From the NCBI GenBank assembly GCA_016706275.1, contig JADJJY010000001.1, positions 1,116,001 to 1,180,000 on the forward strand: a stretch of 64,000 nucleotides of DNA. Direction: 5' to 3'. Below are positions 19,607 through 27,174 of this stretch, one piece after another. The notes below the pieces were generated by a model. It had not been told where the DNA came from and made no database searches. It was given only the letters and a program-made list of their open reading frames with translations. Source of the stretch: Chloracidobacterium sp. GTDB taxonomy: Bacteria; Acidobacteriota; Blastocatellia; Pyrinomonadales; Pyrinomonadaceae. The translations under genes were made by a program, and so were the position numbers. Each line of letters opens with the position of its first letter. Position 1 is the stretch's first letter.

Positions 19607-20763
19607 TATTTACAGCGGAACAAATAGCATTTTGGTTGTGCATTGGCGTGTTGGGTTACGTCTATGTCGGCTATCCGCTGCTCGTGCATCTCGTAAGCCG
19701 CATGTTTCCAAAGCCCGTCGCAAACGGCGAGATTGAGCCAAAAGTCACCGTCCTCATCACCGCATTTAACGAAGAGAACGACATCCGAGCCAAGCTGGAA
19801 AACACGCTCTCTGTCGAATATCCGGCCCACAAACTCGAGATCATCGTCGCATCCGACGGTTCGACCGACGGAACCGATGAGATAGTAAAAACCTTTGCGG
19901 ATCGCGGTGTAACACTCTTTCGCCAAGAGGGACGCGTCGGTAAAACGACCACGCAAAACAACGCTGTCGAACAAGCTACGGGCGATATCATTCTTTTTTC
20001 CGACGCGACCACGCTCTACACAACGGACGTTTTTCGCCGCATCTTGCCGCATTTTGCTGACGAAACCGTCGGCTGTGTTGCCGGGCGTTTGATCTACGTC
20101 GATGACGCCAGCACGATCGTCGGCAGCGGTGCCAAGAGCTATTGGAACTACGAAACATTTATCAAAACCGCTGAATCAACGGCCTGTTCGCTGATCGGTG
20201 CTTCGGGCTGTTTGTACGCGGTGCGTCGCTCCGCTTACGAACCGATGTACGCCGAGGCATGTTCCGACTTTCTGATCTGTACCAACCTTTACCGCAACGG
20301 TCTCCGCAGTATTTTCGCTCCCGACGCCGTCTGCTACGAACATACCAACAGCCGCTCCGACGACGAGCTCAGCATGCGGGTCCGCGTGATTTCCCAGACC
20401 TTTACCGATCTCTGGCGAAACCGCGACATGCTCAATCCGCTAAAAAGCGGCTTTTTCGCCGTCCAGCTCATCTCGCACAAGGTCCTGCGTTACACGGTGC
20501 CGTTCCTACTTTTAGCACTGCTCGTGACCAATGCCATCCTCGCAAGCCAGTCCGTCTTTTACGCCGGAACGTTCGCACTCCAATCCCTGTTTTATGTACT
20601 CGCATTGGTTGGCTGGATAATGGAACGTGCCGGTCATCGGCTTAGTATCCTCGCAATGCCGCTCTATTTCGTCCTCGCCAATCTCGCATCCGCCGTTGCT
20701 TTTTACAAATTCCTCCGCGGCGAACGCTACGCCCGCTGGGAACCGATCCGCAGCTCACGATAA
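19603..20763 (+). CDS. Membrane-anchored family-2 glycosyltransferase
   Basis: 386 residues. One N-terminal transmembrane helix (FWLCIGVLGYVYVGYPLLV) leads into a GT2 domain: VTVLITAFNEENDIRAKLEN, IIVASDGSTDGTDEI and a DATTLY segment in the DxD position. A conserved RAxTCSLIGASG-like acceptor region follows, then three or four C-terminal helices (about 285-370). The architecture resembles processive or lipid-linked sugar transferases such as BcsA/IcaA-like enzymes. It overlaps both neighbours (4 bp upstream, 1 bp downstream), so it belongs to the same operon. Confidence 0.85.
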   Translation: MIFTAEQIAFWLCIGVLGYVYVGYPLLVHLVSRMFPKPVANGEIEPKVTVLITAFNEENDIRAKLENTLSVEYPAHKLEIIVASDGSTDGTDEIVKTFADRGVTLFRQEGRVGKTTTQNNAVEQATGDIILFSDATTLYTTDVFRRILPHFADETVGCVAGRLIYVDDASTIVGSGAKSYWNYETFIKTAESTACSLIGASGCLYAVRRSAYEPMYAEACSDFLICTNLYRNGLRSIFAPDAVCYEHTNSRSDDELSMRVRVISQTFTDLWRNRDMLNPLKSGFFAVQLISHKVLRYTVPFLLLALLVTNAILASQSVFYAGTFALQSLFYVLALVGWIMERAGHRLSILAMPLYFVLANLASAVAFYKFLRGERYARWEPIRSSR

Positions 20764-21782
20764 TGCCCGAAAGCCCCATAACAAATCACGTTAGCAAACG
20801 CGTCGGCCGTAATGTCTTTGACACACCGCCGAAGATCACGGTCGTCATACCGGCGTATAACAACGCCGACGTGATCGCCGAGACGCTTGATTCTGTCATC
20901 GGGCAAAAGTTTCGCGAGCACGAGATCATCGTGGTCAACGACGGTTCGCCCGACACCGAAGCTTTCGAGCGTGCCATTCGCAACCATCTCGAAGAGATCA
21001 TCTACATCCGCCAGCGTAACCAGGGAGCCGGCCCGGCCCGCAACACCGCCATCGAACACGCCCGCGGCGACATCATCGCGTTCCTCGACGGCGACGACGT
21101 CTGGCTGCCCGATTTTCTCGCCTCGCAATACGTCCACATGAACCGCAACGGCCTCGACATGGTCTATTGCGACGCCATGCTCATCGGCATGAACTCCGCC
21201 CTCCGCCGCACCTTTATGGAGACCGCGCCGTCCGTTGGCGAAGCCGATTTCAACGCCATCCTTGACCTCCGCTGCAACGTCATCACGTCCGGCGTGATGG
21301 CCAAAAAAGAGTTCATCGTGAAAGCTGGTATGTTCGAGACCGAACGCGTGCGGGCACACGATTTTCATCTCTGGCTCCGAATGGCCAAAGCGGGTGCGAA
21401 GATCGGCTATCAACAAAAGCCTTTGCTCAAATACCGCGTCGAAACCAGCGGCCTCTCCGGCGACAGCATCAGCCGCGTCGAACGCGAGCGTGACGCTTTC
21501 GTCCGAGTAATGAACACCATCGAGCTTGACGCGGAGCAGCGCGCGATCGCGACCCGCCGAATCGCCGGCCTCGAAGCCGACCTCGCCGTCGAGCAGGGCA
21601 AATCCTACCTCCTCAGCGGCGACTACCGCGAAGCCGCCATCGCTTTCCGCGTCGCCAACCGCCACCGCCGCTCCCTAAAACTCACCGCCATCACCTGGCT
21701 AGCCCGCCTCGCCCCGAGCTTGCTCCTAAAACATTTCAAAACCCACCGTCCCGCCGACATCGCCCTCATCCGCCAGTCTTAA
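20763..21782 (+). CDS. Family-2 glycosyltransferase
   Basis: 339 residues with no membrane helix. GT-A signatures: KITVVIPAYNNADVIAETLD, EIIVVNDGSPDTE, GPARNTAIEHARGDIIAFLDGDDVW, where the DGDD supplies the metal-binding acidic residues. LRMAKAGAKIGY near residue 210 resembles the acceptor side. Its ATG shares the last base of the preceding stop (TAATG). Codons become very C-rich towards the 3' end. It is the last gene of the operon; a palindromic repeat starts 5 bp after the stop. Confidence 0.88.
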   Translation: MPESPITNHVSKRVGRNVFDTPPKITVVIPAYNNADVIAETLDSVIGQKFREHEIIVVNDGSPDTEAFERAIRNHLEEIIYIRQRNQGAGPARNTAIEHARGDIIAFLDGDDVWLPDFLASQYVHMNRNGLDMVYCDAMLIGMNSALRRTFMETAPSVGEADFNAILDLRCNVITSGVMAKKEFIVKAGMFETERVRAHDFHLWLRMAKAGAKIGYQQKPLLKYRVETSGLSGDSISRVERERDAFVRVMNTIELDAEQRAIATRRIAGLEADLAVEQGKSYLLSGDYREAAIAFRVANRHRRSLKLTAITWLARLAPSLLLKHFKTHRPADIALIRQS

Positions 21783-21787
21783 TAAAG

Positions 21788-21843
21788 CTCCCCTCCTTGA
21801 TTAGGAGGGGTGGCAGACGCTTCGTCTGACGGGGTGGTAGAGC
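21788..21843. repeat. Bipartite palindromic repeat (family A), copy 1
   Basis: Two hairpins in tandem: ctcccctcctt/aggaggggtgg and cagacgcttcgtctg, ending acggggtggtag. Nine copies occur in this window, in both orientations. This one may double as the operon's 3' hairpin. Confidence 0.85.
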
Positions 21844-21983
21844 ATTCGCGCGCCCAATTTCCGCTTGCATTTTCCTCACAACAAGAGTATTTTTCCAAAA
21901 TCACAAGGAATACCGGGTTGAAAACAGGTCTTAGCTCCCAAATCACAAGTAACAATTGATTTGGGAACAAAAATCTTCGCGTA

Positions 21984-22143
21984 GCCGACGAATTGCGAAA
22001 TACGGGCGAAAGTTTCGTATTCCGCAGAATATTTGCGGATAACTCGGAAAAGTTGGATACAACAGCGAAATATTGCATATTTCACGCGAAAGTTGCATAT
22101 AACAAAGAAAAGATGCAGATAACACGCAAAAGTTGCGGATTAC
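21984..22143 (+). repeat. Iteron-like array: eight 20-bp direct repeats
   Basis: Eight contiguous units at an exact 20-bp period, consensus acgcgaaagttgcatataac. The best conserved are units 2-8 (22004 onward), sharing the (A/G)TTGC(A/G)(G/T)AT core. A ninth degenerate unit may follow at 22144. There are no spacers, so this is not a CRISPR. The array ends 44 bp before the ATG of the RepA-like remnant, as expected of plasmid replication iterons, which are usually 17-22 bp. An array of regulator operators is the alternative. Confidence 0.75.
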
Positions 22144-22187
22144 ATGCATAAAACATTCAAAACCTAAATTATGAGGAGATAAAAACC

Positions 22188-23214
22188 ATGACAGACGCAG
22201 AACGAGTACGAAAAGAGGCATTTCTTAGAACGAGTAAATATAAGATCGACAACGCCGGGGATTTTCCGGCCGGGTCGATACAGGCAGCACAGATCGCGGC
22301 GATCGATGCGGAACTCGTGATACTCAACACGCAGCCTTGCCGACACACGCCGCCGCTCCGGCGGTGTCAAAAGGCTCACATCCTAACCAAGTGGGGGTGG
22401 CGGACGCTTCGTCCGACGGGGTGGTTCTCTCCGACTCCATCACTCCCAAAAAGTTCTATATCTCGACTTCGAACTGACAGAAACCCAATTCAACGAGCGT
22501 TACTCACGCCACGAGAACGGCCTCTGCGTCGATAAATACAAATTTTCCCAACGCAATATGCGAGCGCAGATCGGTTGGGATAGGGAAGTGCCCGACGCAT
22601 TTGAGAGCTACGGCGCATTTATGGCACACTCGATCGCCGAGGCGGTCGACAAGCACAAGATCAAGGTCCTGATCGTCGATAACATCTCGTGGCTCGCGAC
22701 CGCCAACACACACGCCGGTGCCGCACTCACCCTGATGAAAGGACTAAAAGGCCTAAAACAAGATCTCGGCATCTCGGTCATGGTCATCGCCCACACGCCA
22801 AAACGTCCCTACGCCCGTCCTATGACCGACAACGATCTCGCCGGAGCCAAGACACTGGCAAACTTTTCGGATACTATGATCGCCATCGGCAAGAGCCATC
22901 GCGGCCACGACATCCGTTATATCAAACACATCAAACCGCGCAGCGGCCCCGGCCAGGACGACGCGTCAAACGTCATCGTCTGCCGACTAGAAAAGCCGCA
23001 TAATTTCCCCAAATTCACCTTTCTCGAACACGGCTCCGAACGCGCTCATCTCATGCCGTACTACGACCGCGCCTACCACTACCGCGAACAACTAACCAAC
23101 GAAGCCCGCCGCCTCGCCGCCGAAGGCCTAACCGAACGCGACATCGCCGACAAACTCTGCCTAGGCAAAACCACCGTCCACCGGTATCTAACTGAAGACA
23201 TCAAAGACGCTTAG
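22188..23214 (+). pseudogene. Decayed RepA-like AAA ATPase with C-terminal HTH; Walker A region lost
   Basis: A good Shine-Dalgarno (atgaggagat) precedes ATG 22188. About 50 residues of unassigned N-terminus run into repeat DNA and the frame ends at 22535. The ATPase body continues in another frame, open from 22387 and with its first Met at 22558: KVLYLDFELTETQFNERYS, Walker B KVLIVDNISWLA, VMVIAHTPKR and a C-terminal helix-turn-helix (GLTERDIADKLCLGKTTVHR). The P-loop present in the paralogue at 35266-36747 (GEPNIGKS) is missing. Only repeat DNA lies where it should be. The family is the hexameric RepA/KaiC-like ATPases of plasmids and phages. The C-terminal fragment might still be expressed as a DNA-binding remnant. 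Confidence 0.7.
22334..22429. repeat. Repeat cluster at the ATPase deletion point (GCCGACACACGCCG element plus family A copy 2)
   Basis: The stretch gccttgccgacacacgccg near 22334 matches, in reverse, the element inserted at about 35595-35640 in the paralogous ATPase. A half copy of the family A palindrome (ggtggcggacgcttcgtccg, 22396 onward) follows. It sits just before the KVLYLDFELT segment, the same place as the family A copy at 36291 in the paralogue. Confidence 0.7.
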
Positions 23215-23242
23215 CGTCCCACGGCCCATTTCCGTAATTCTT

Positions 23243-23299
23243 GGTCCACCTTGGTCCACTTGGGTCCACCTGGTCCGGACCGGACCAAGATGGACCAAA
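23243..23299. repeat. GGTCCGGACC/GGTGGACCA palindromic repeat, copy 2
   Basis: The reverse-complement relative of 5455-5491: ttggtccaccttggtcca repeated, then cctggtccggaccggacc and a short mirror arm. It lies downstream of the decayed ATPase. Confidence 0.75.
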
Positions 23300-23406
23300 C
23301 GGGCGGAGCCACTTCCGCTCATCTGAGGGCGGAGCCCCGGTATATCTGTTGAAAATACCTACTTTTGGTGTATTATCAACGACGTTACCGTTAAGGAGAA
23401 ATATTC

Positions 23407-24069
23407 ATGAAGAAACAGTTTTTGCTTTTTTCGTCACTCTACCTTTTATGCGTTGGCTTTTCGTATGGACAAGAAGCGGTAGCCACGTTTGTGGAGTATC
23501 GAATAAAGGACGTTGGTACAATTCGGATCCCTGTGACGATGAAGCTCCAAGGCGGCGTTTACAAGGAAATTTCTGAGGCACTCGCCAAAGACCTTTTGAC
23601 GAAGAAAGGATATGACGTTACCGGCGATGAAGTCATTTTTCAGCAAAAGGGACTCAACGAGGCTAAGGGTGACTATTCCTACGCGAGAGTTATGATTGGC
23701 ACCGACCATGGTTCTCCCGGTGAGTATGAACGAATTACGGCGAAGCTTAAGGCAACGCCTGAAGAATTGAGCTTCCTTAACTCGACAATAAAAAAAGGCC
23801 TTATCGAGTCCTTCGACGGACTTGGAGGCAAGCTGATTAGGTGGGATGGCGTAAGTATCGTGTTGGTTGGTGGTCGGACGGCTTTGAAAACCGCATATGT
23901 GCGACAAATTGATACCAAGCCCTCGGTTTATGTAGAGATGTACCAGTTCCAGAATTACGACCGGATACATCGGCTGACAATCTCCTATCGACAGAACGAC
24001 GCCACCCTCTGGAAAGCGGATCTCGAAAAAACCAAGAATAGTTTCTCGATCACAAATGTTCGTCCTTAG
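23407..24069 (+). CDS. Secreted protein of unknown function
   Basis: 220 residues with taaggaga upstream of the ATG and a signal peptide (KKQFLLFSSLYLLCVGFSYGQ). The mature part is alpha/beta with RIPVTMKLQGGVYKEISEALAKD at the front and YRQNDATLWKADLEKTKNSF at the end. This loosely resembles periplasmic proteins that handle stress or PsbP-like folds, but I cannot assign it. Base composition is more AT-rich than the polysaccharide genes upstream, in keeping with an accessory region. Confidence 0.65.
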   Translation: MKKQFLLFSSLYLLCVGFSYGQEAVATFVEYRIKDVGTIRIPVTMKLQGGVYKEISEALAKDLLTKKGYDVTGDEVIFQQKGLNEAKGDYSYARVMIGTDHGSPGEYERITAKLKATPEELSFLNSTIKKGLIESFDGLGGKLIRWDGVSIVLVGGRTALKTAYVRQIDTKPSVYVEMYQFQNYDRIHRLTISYRQNDATLWKADLEKTKNSFSITNVRP

Positions 24070-24196
24070 TGAATGAATAAATCGAAGTAAGCCATTAAGT
24101 GCTATCCAAATGAGTATCGATTGTAAATCAGCTATATATATGGCATAAATATATGTAAGTTCCGTCCAAATCGACTTAACGGAGATCAGTATCACC

Positions 24197-24934
24197 TTGG
24201 TATCCTCAAAAAAAAATAGTTACCAAAATCCGGCTCTAATTGAAGCCGTTTTTGAACTTCGATTTCCTGCTAACCCAAGATGGGGTATGGGTTCCGTTGT
24301 TAAGTTCGCCAATTTAGCGAGTGCGGAAGGTTACCCAGAAGTTGTTGATTCGGCCGATGGATTCCAGATTAACTTTACGACGAATAAAAATAAGCCTGAG
24401 TTCCGACCCGTGAGTCGTCGAATTCAGACTTGGAACAAAGAAGGTAACGAACTTTGGCAAGCAAGTGCGGAGTTGTTTGCCGCAAATCGGCGAGCCCCAT
24501 ATGCTGGGTGGAACGAATTTCGGCCTCATATTCTAAAAGGTTTTCAGCTCTATCAAAATTTGGCAAAGCATAAGAAGGCAAACCATTTGTCTCTCCAATA
24601 TGTAAATCGAATCGAGTTCGACAAACAAGACACCGCGGGTTCTTTTTTGATATTTATGCCGCCCGAAATTTCATATGCTGATGTGATAAACGCTCAAACC
24701 TGTAATTCACAGCAGACGTTCAAAGATGGAGATACGATAACCGTTACCGCAGGTCTCAATCTCATGGATGGCGAGAAGCCGGCAATGATTCTAAATCTTA
24801 CATACACATCTCCTTCTCCTCCTCTGAAAATGGAAGAGTTGATGAAGAAAATTGACATTGCCCATCGTAGGATTATTGACGCATTTGAAAAATCGATAAC
24901 AGATAAGCAACGAGAAAGGATGGTAAAAGTATGA
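24197..24934 (+). CDS. TIGR04255-like protein, first gene of a coupled three-gene operon
   Basis: 245 residues, starting at a TTG with ggag 12 bp upstream; no better start keeps the conserved N-terminus. The sequence YQNPALIEAVFELRFP matches the opening of the sporadically distributed TIGR04255 family. It continues with VSRRIQTWNKEGNELWQAS, GWNEFRPHILKGFQLYQ, SLQYVNRIEFDK and a C-terminal helix ahead of ITDKQRERMVKV. The family has no established biochemical function; it is patchily spread and often in mobile regions, which suggests a role in defence or conflict (inference). The stop overlaps the next ATG by 4 bp. The gene is AT-rich. Confidence 0.7.
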   Translation: MVSSKKNSYQNPALIEAVFELRFPANPRWGMGSVVKFANLASAEGYPEVVDSADGFQINFTTNKNKPEFRPVSRRIQTWNKEGNELWQASAELFAANRRAPYAGWNEFRPHILKGFQLYQNLAKHKKANHLSLQYVNRIEFDKQDTAGSFLIFMPPEISYADVINAQTCNSQQTFKDGDTITVTAGLNLMDGEKPAMILNLTYTSPSPPLKMEELMKKIDIAHRRIIDAFEKSITDKQRERMVKV

Positions 24935-25221
24935 TTTTTACGTCTACGACACTTCTAAAGCCAAATGATTTTCCAGAAGATCGTCCAGTATGGGTTGCCA
25001 TGAGTCATCCTGCTACCACGGTCGGAGAAATCACTGCGATTGCTGAACATATTGAGTTTGACGATTCGACTTCTACATATCGTCTCCGTCCAATTCCTAG
25101 TTTTGACGCCGACGATATTTTTATCTCACCGATTATTCGCTCTTTCCCCGTTACGGTGCACGCAACAATCGGAGGTTGGATTAGTCCGTTACCTATAGAT
25201 GATGCCGTTGATGTTGGATGA
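24931..25221 (+). CDS. Small protein of unknown function (operon gene 2)
   Basis: 96 residues, no signal peptide or membrane helix, rich in Pro, Ser, Asp and beta-prone stretches (TYRLRPIPSFDADDIFISP). No recognised motif. The 4-bp overlaps on both sides imply translational coupling and a fixed stoichiometry with its neighbours. It may be a cofactor or immunity-like partner of the flanking proteins; there is no direct evidence. Confidence 0.65.
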   Translation: MIFTSTTLLKPNDFPEDRPVWVAMSHPATTVGEITAIAEHIEFDDSTSTYRLRPIPSFDADDIFISPIIRSFPVTVHATIGGWISPLPIDDAVDVG

Positions 25222-25781
25222 CGAATGACAAAACGAAAAATAAACCCAAATGGTATCAAGGTGGGCAATGGAAAGAATTAGAACAAGGAGACTTGCTCCC
25301 TGCTTGCCCGATTCTTACTCCTCCAGAAAATTTATCTCAAATCCTTGCGACTGCTGAAGCCGGGAAATCAGTAGAAATCCAATCATCGATCGGTTATGCG
25401 AATCTCATAGTCACCACCCAGACCTGTGATCTTCAGAATGAAGGTAAAGGGGAGACGGTTTTGCTGTGCGCGTACACCGATGCCTCTAAATATACAAGGA
25501 ATCAACAGATCGATGTTTCAAAAGGCAAACGGGTTGCGCAGTATATGCTCGATCGTTGCGATCTCTCAGGCCTAAAGTTCGAACATCAAATCGTTGATTT
25601 TCGAGCCGTATACTCATTGCCAATTCCATTTGTATTAGAATTTGCAAAAAATTTAGGACGACGGGTTCGTGTTAGATCTCCCTACAAGGAAAACTTTTCA
25701 AAAGCATTTGGGGACTACTTTTCTCGAGTTGCTCTTCCCCGCAATATTTCAGAACTACCCAAGGAAGTGGTTCCCAAATAG
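25218..25781 (+). CDS. Unknown protein with a TQTCDL motif (operon gene 3)
   Basis: 187 residues. It begins PKWYQGGQWKELEQGDLLP, a layout seen in small accessory-region proteins that end a beta barrel with I-V-T-T-Q-T-C-D-L. Here the motif is LIVTTQTCDLQNEGKGETVLLC at about 63-84. C-terminal half: FRAVYSLPIPFVLEFAKNLGRRVRVRSPYKENFSKAFGDYFSRV. The Q-(S/T)-C-D signature is known from uncharacterised proteins of mobile elements; I know no proven activity. It is the last gene of the coupled operon. Confidence 0.65.
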   Translation: MTNDKTKNKPKWYQGGQWKELEQGDLLPACPILTPPENLSQILATAEAGKSVEIQSSIGYANLIVTTQTCDLQNEGKGETVLLCAYTDASKYTRNQQIDVSKGKRVAQYMLDRCDLSGLKFEHQIVDFRAVYSLPIPFVLEFAKNLGRRVRVRSPYKENFSKAFGDYFSRVALPRNISELPKEVVPK

Positions 25782-25842
25782 GTCAACAGACAATGTTGAG
25801 CATCTTGACACCGAGCCCGCACGAGAATATCCTCAGATTTAA

Positions 25843-26121
25843 ATGGACTTTTACTTTCTGCTATTTTCACTCTTTTTTCCGCGGCTCGTGATGCTGGTGT
25901 ATCTCGTGATGTTTCCGGCGGCGTTTCCGGCAAACTCCGTCCCGCAATGGGCCGACATCCTGCTCGGCATATTTTCTCCGCGTATCCTGATCCTGATCTA
26001 CATCTACCAAAACATGGGCTACGACAACATCTGGTTCGCCGCCCACCTGATCGTAATGCTGCTCGCGTACTTTGGTGGAGGGCGAGAAACACGCCGCAGA
26101 CGGCGTAAGGCAAGTGAATAA
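25843..26121 (+). CDS. Small integral membrane protein
   Basis: 92 residues with three predicted helices (YFLLFSLFFPRLVMLVYLVMF, LGIFSPRILILIYIY, WFAAHLIVMLLAYFGG) and a very basic tail GRETRRRRRKASE facing the cytoplasm. No family recognised. It stands alone between the three-gene operon and a repeat cluster. Confidence 0.6.
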   Translation: MDFYFLLFSLFFPRLVMLVYLVMFPAAFPANSVPQWADILLGIFSPRILILIYIYQNMGYDNIWFAAHLIVMLLAYFGGGRETRRRRRKASE

Positions 26122-26150
26122 CGAACAGTGAACATTGAATAGTGGGCTCA

Positions 26151-26213
26151 AGCCCGCACGAAGTAAGGGCGTTACTCGCAAGTTGGATGTAACGCCCTTA
26201 CTTCGTGCGGGCT
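26151..26213. repeat. Perfect 24-bp inverted repeat (hairpin with 15-nt loop)
   Basis: Arms 26151-26174 and 26190-26213 are perfectly complementary (starting agcccgcacgaagtaagggc). There is no T-run after it, so it is not a classical terminator. It is flanked by a GTGAATAGTG-type repeat on the left and a GGCGGGACTCC element on the right. Confidence 0.85.
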
Positions 26214-26220
26214 TACGCAG

Positions 26221-26249
26221 AGACTGCCGCCTAAAGGCGGGACTCCGAA
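26221..26249. repeat. GCCGCCT-AGGCGG-GACTCC palindrome
   Basis: A short hairpin (gccgcct/aggcggg) followed by gactcc. Relatives lie inside the ATPase gene at 35885-35915 and 36350-36378. Confidence 0.7.
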
Positions 26250-26343
26250 CAACTGAATTCGGCCATTGGCCTAATTCCCGCGTCTAACGTGACATGGGGC
26301 GAGATCGGGTTTATATTATTCCCGTCCCAAAGGAGAAACTAAT

Positions 26344-26556
26344 ATGAAAAAATTTATCGCAATGTCGGTATTCGTACTCTCGTCGGTTATGTTCGTTCAT
26401 CCCGCAGCCGGTTCAGCTTCGACCAAACCCAGCGTCAAACCATGCCAGGGCAGCGGCTGCGTCTATGTCTGCAGACAAGAACTGCGTCGGTGCCGCCTCG
26501 GCAATAAAGCCTGTAAACGTCAGTACAAAAGCTGCGTCCGCGGATGCCCTAGATAA
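26344..26556 (+). CDS. Small secreted Cys-rich basic protein
   Basis: 70 residues with a strong Shine-Dalgarno (aaaggaga) and a signal peptide (KKFIAMSVFVLSSVMFVHPAAG). The mature part of about 45 residues is basic and has seven Cys: C34, C39, C43, C50, C57, C64 and C68. Six form a mirror-symmetric pattern CxxxC-x6-C-x6-C-x6-CxxxC, the spacing expected of disulfides on a helical hairpin. Function unknown; a secreted toxin, protease inhibitor or antimicrobial-like peptide is conceivable. No export partner is adjacent. Confidence 0.65.
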   Translation: MKKFIAMSVFVLSSVMFVHPAAGSASTKPSVKPCQGSGCVYVCRQELRRCRLGNKACKRQYKSCVRGCPR

Positions 26557-26559
26557 TGA

Positions 26560-26645
26560 ACAGTTAACAGTGAATAGTGAATAGTGGAAGATAGAGTTCG
26601 TCGTATTCTTCCGCTATTCACTGTTCACTATTCATTATTCACTAC
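26560..26645. repeat. GTGAATAGTGAA imperfect long palindrome
   Basis: Left arm gttaacagtgaatagtgaat and a complementary right arm of attcactgttcactattc type flank a spacer of about 25 bp. Related single arms lie at 26124-26142 and 31200-31232. About 145 bp of plain sequence separates it from the ftsB-like stop. Confidence 0.75.
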
Positions 26646-26790
26646 AAAAGAAGTGCGGCTCCAAGTTTCGGGAACTCAGAGCCGTAAATGATCAGATTGG
26701 ATTAACTGTAGGCCTCGCGAAGGTTGTAGGCAAAAGGCGGATTGTTAATGGGTAGGGCAATGTGTCGAACGAACCAACTCCTTCGCTCGT

Positions 26791-27174
26791 TTAGTTCTTC
26801 GACACGGAAACTTTTTCTCCTTTGAGCGGGATGCCGATACGCTTTGCCTCACGCAAAATGACGTTCGGATCGCTCTTCAAGCTATGGATCTCTTCTTGCA
26901 GGGCAAGATTTTCGTCCATAAGATTCTGTATTTGGGCGGCGAGCCTGGTATTCTGGCCCGCCTCTTCTTGCATTTCGGTAAATGCACGGAAATTGATCGA
27001 GACACCGAGCATCACAAATATCGAGACGACGATCGCGAACGACAGCCACCACGGCGTCTGTTTGCGTGTCGCAGCGGCCGCAGGTGTGCGGCGTTTGCGT
27101 GTGATCGCGGCACGGCGTGACGTTGTCGCCCCCGTGTTTGCGTCACCCCAATAGATATCTGCGGCCTTGCTCAA
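26791..27174 (-). CDS. FtsB/DivIC-like septum formation protein
   Basis: 127 residues. A basic cytoplasmic N-terminus of about 40 residues, one transmembrane helix (WWLSFAIVVSIFVMLGVSI), then a coiled coil (ENLALQEEIHSLKSD) and the DivIC/FtsB-type closing motif LREAKRIGIPLKGE. Such bitopic proteins bridge FtsL and FtsQ at the division septum. Its 5' end overlaps the 3' end of the upstream phosphohexomutase gene by 32 bp, which suggests translational coupling. Confidence 0.85.
   Translation of the reverse strand: MSKAADIYWGDANTGATTSRRAAITRKRRTPAAAATRKQTPWWLSFAIVVSIFVMLGVSINFRAFTEMQEEAGQNTRLAAQIQNLMDENLALQEEIHSLKSDPNVILREAKRIGIPLKGEKVSVSKN

Noticed and set aside
20727..21665. 312-codon minus-strand reading frame
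   Set aside because: Exactly antisense to the glycosyltransferase gene with clear GT2 motifs; no recognisable protein features.
21984..22143. Possible CRISPR array
   Set aside because: Units are contiguous 20-mers with no unique spacers, and no cas genes are seen.
23241..23576. Plus-strand reading frame starting in the GGTCC repeat
   Set aside because: The first part is repeat sequence and the rest overlaps the signal-peptide gene at 23407 in another frame.
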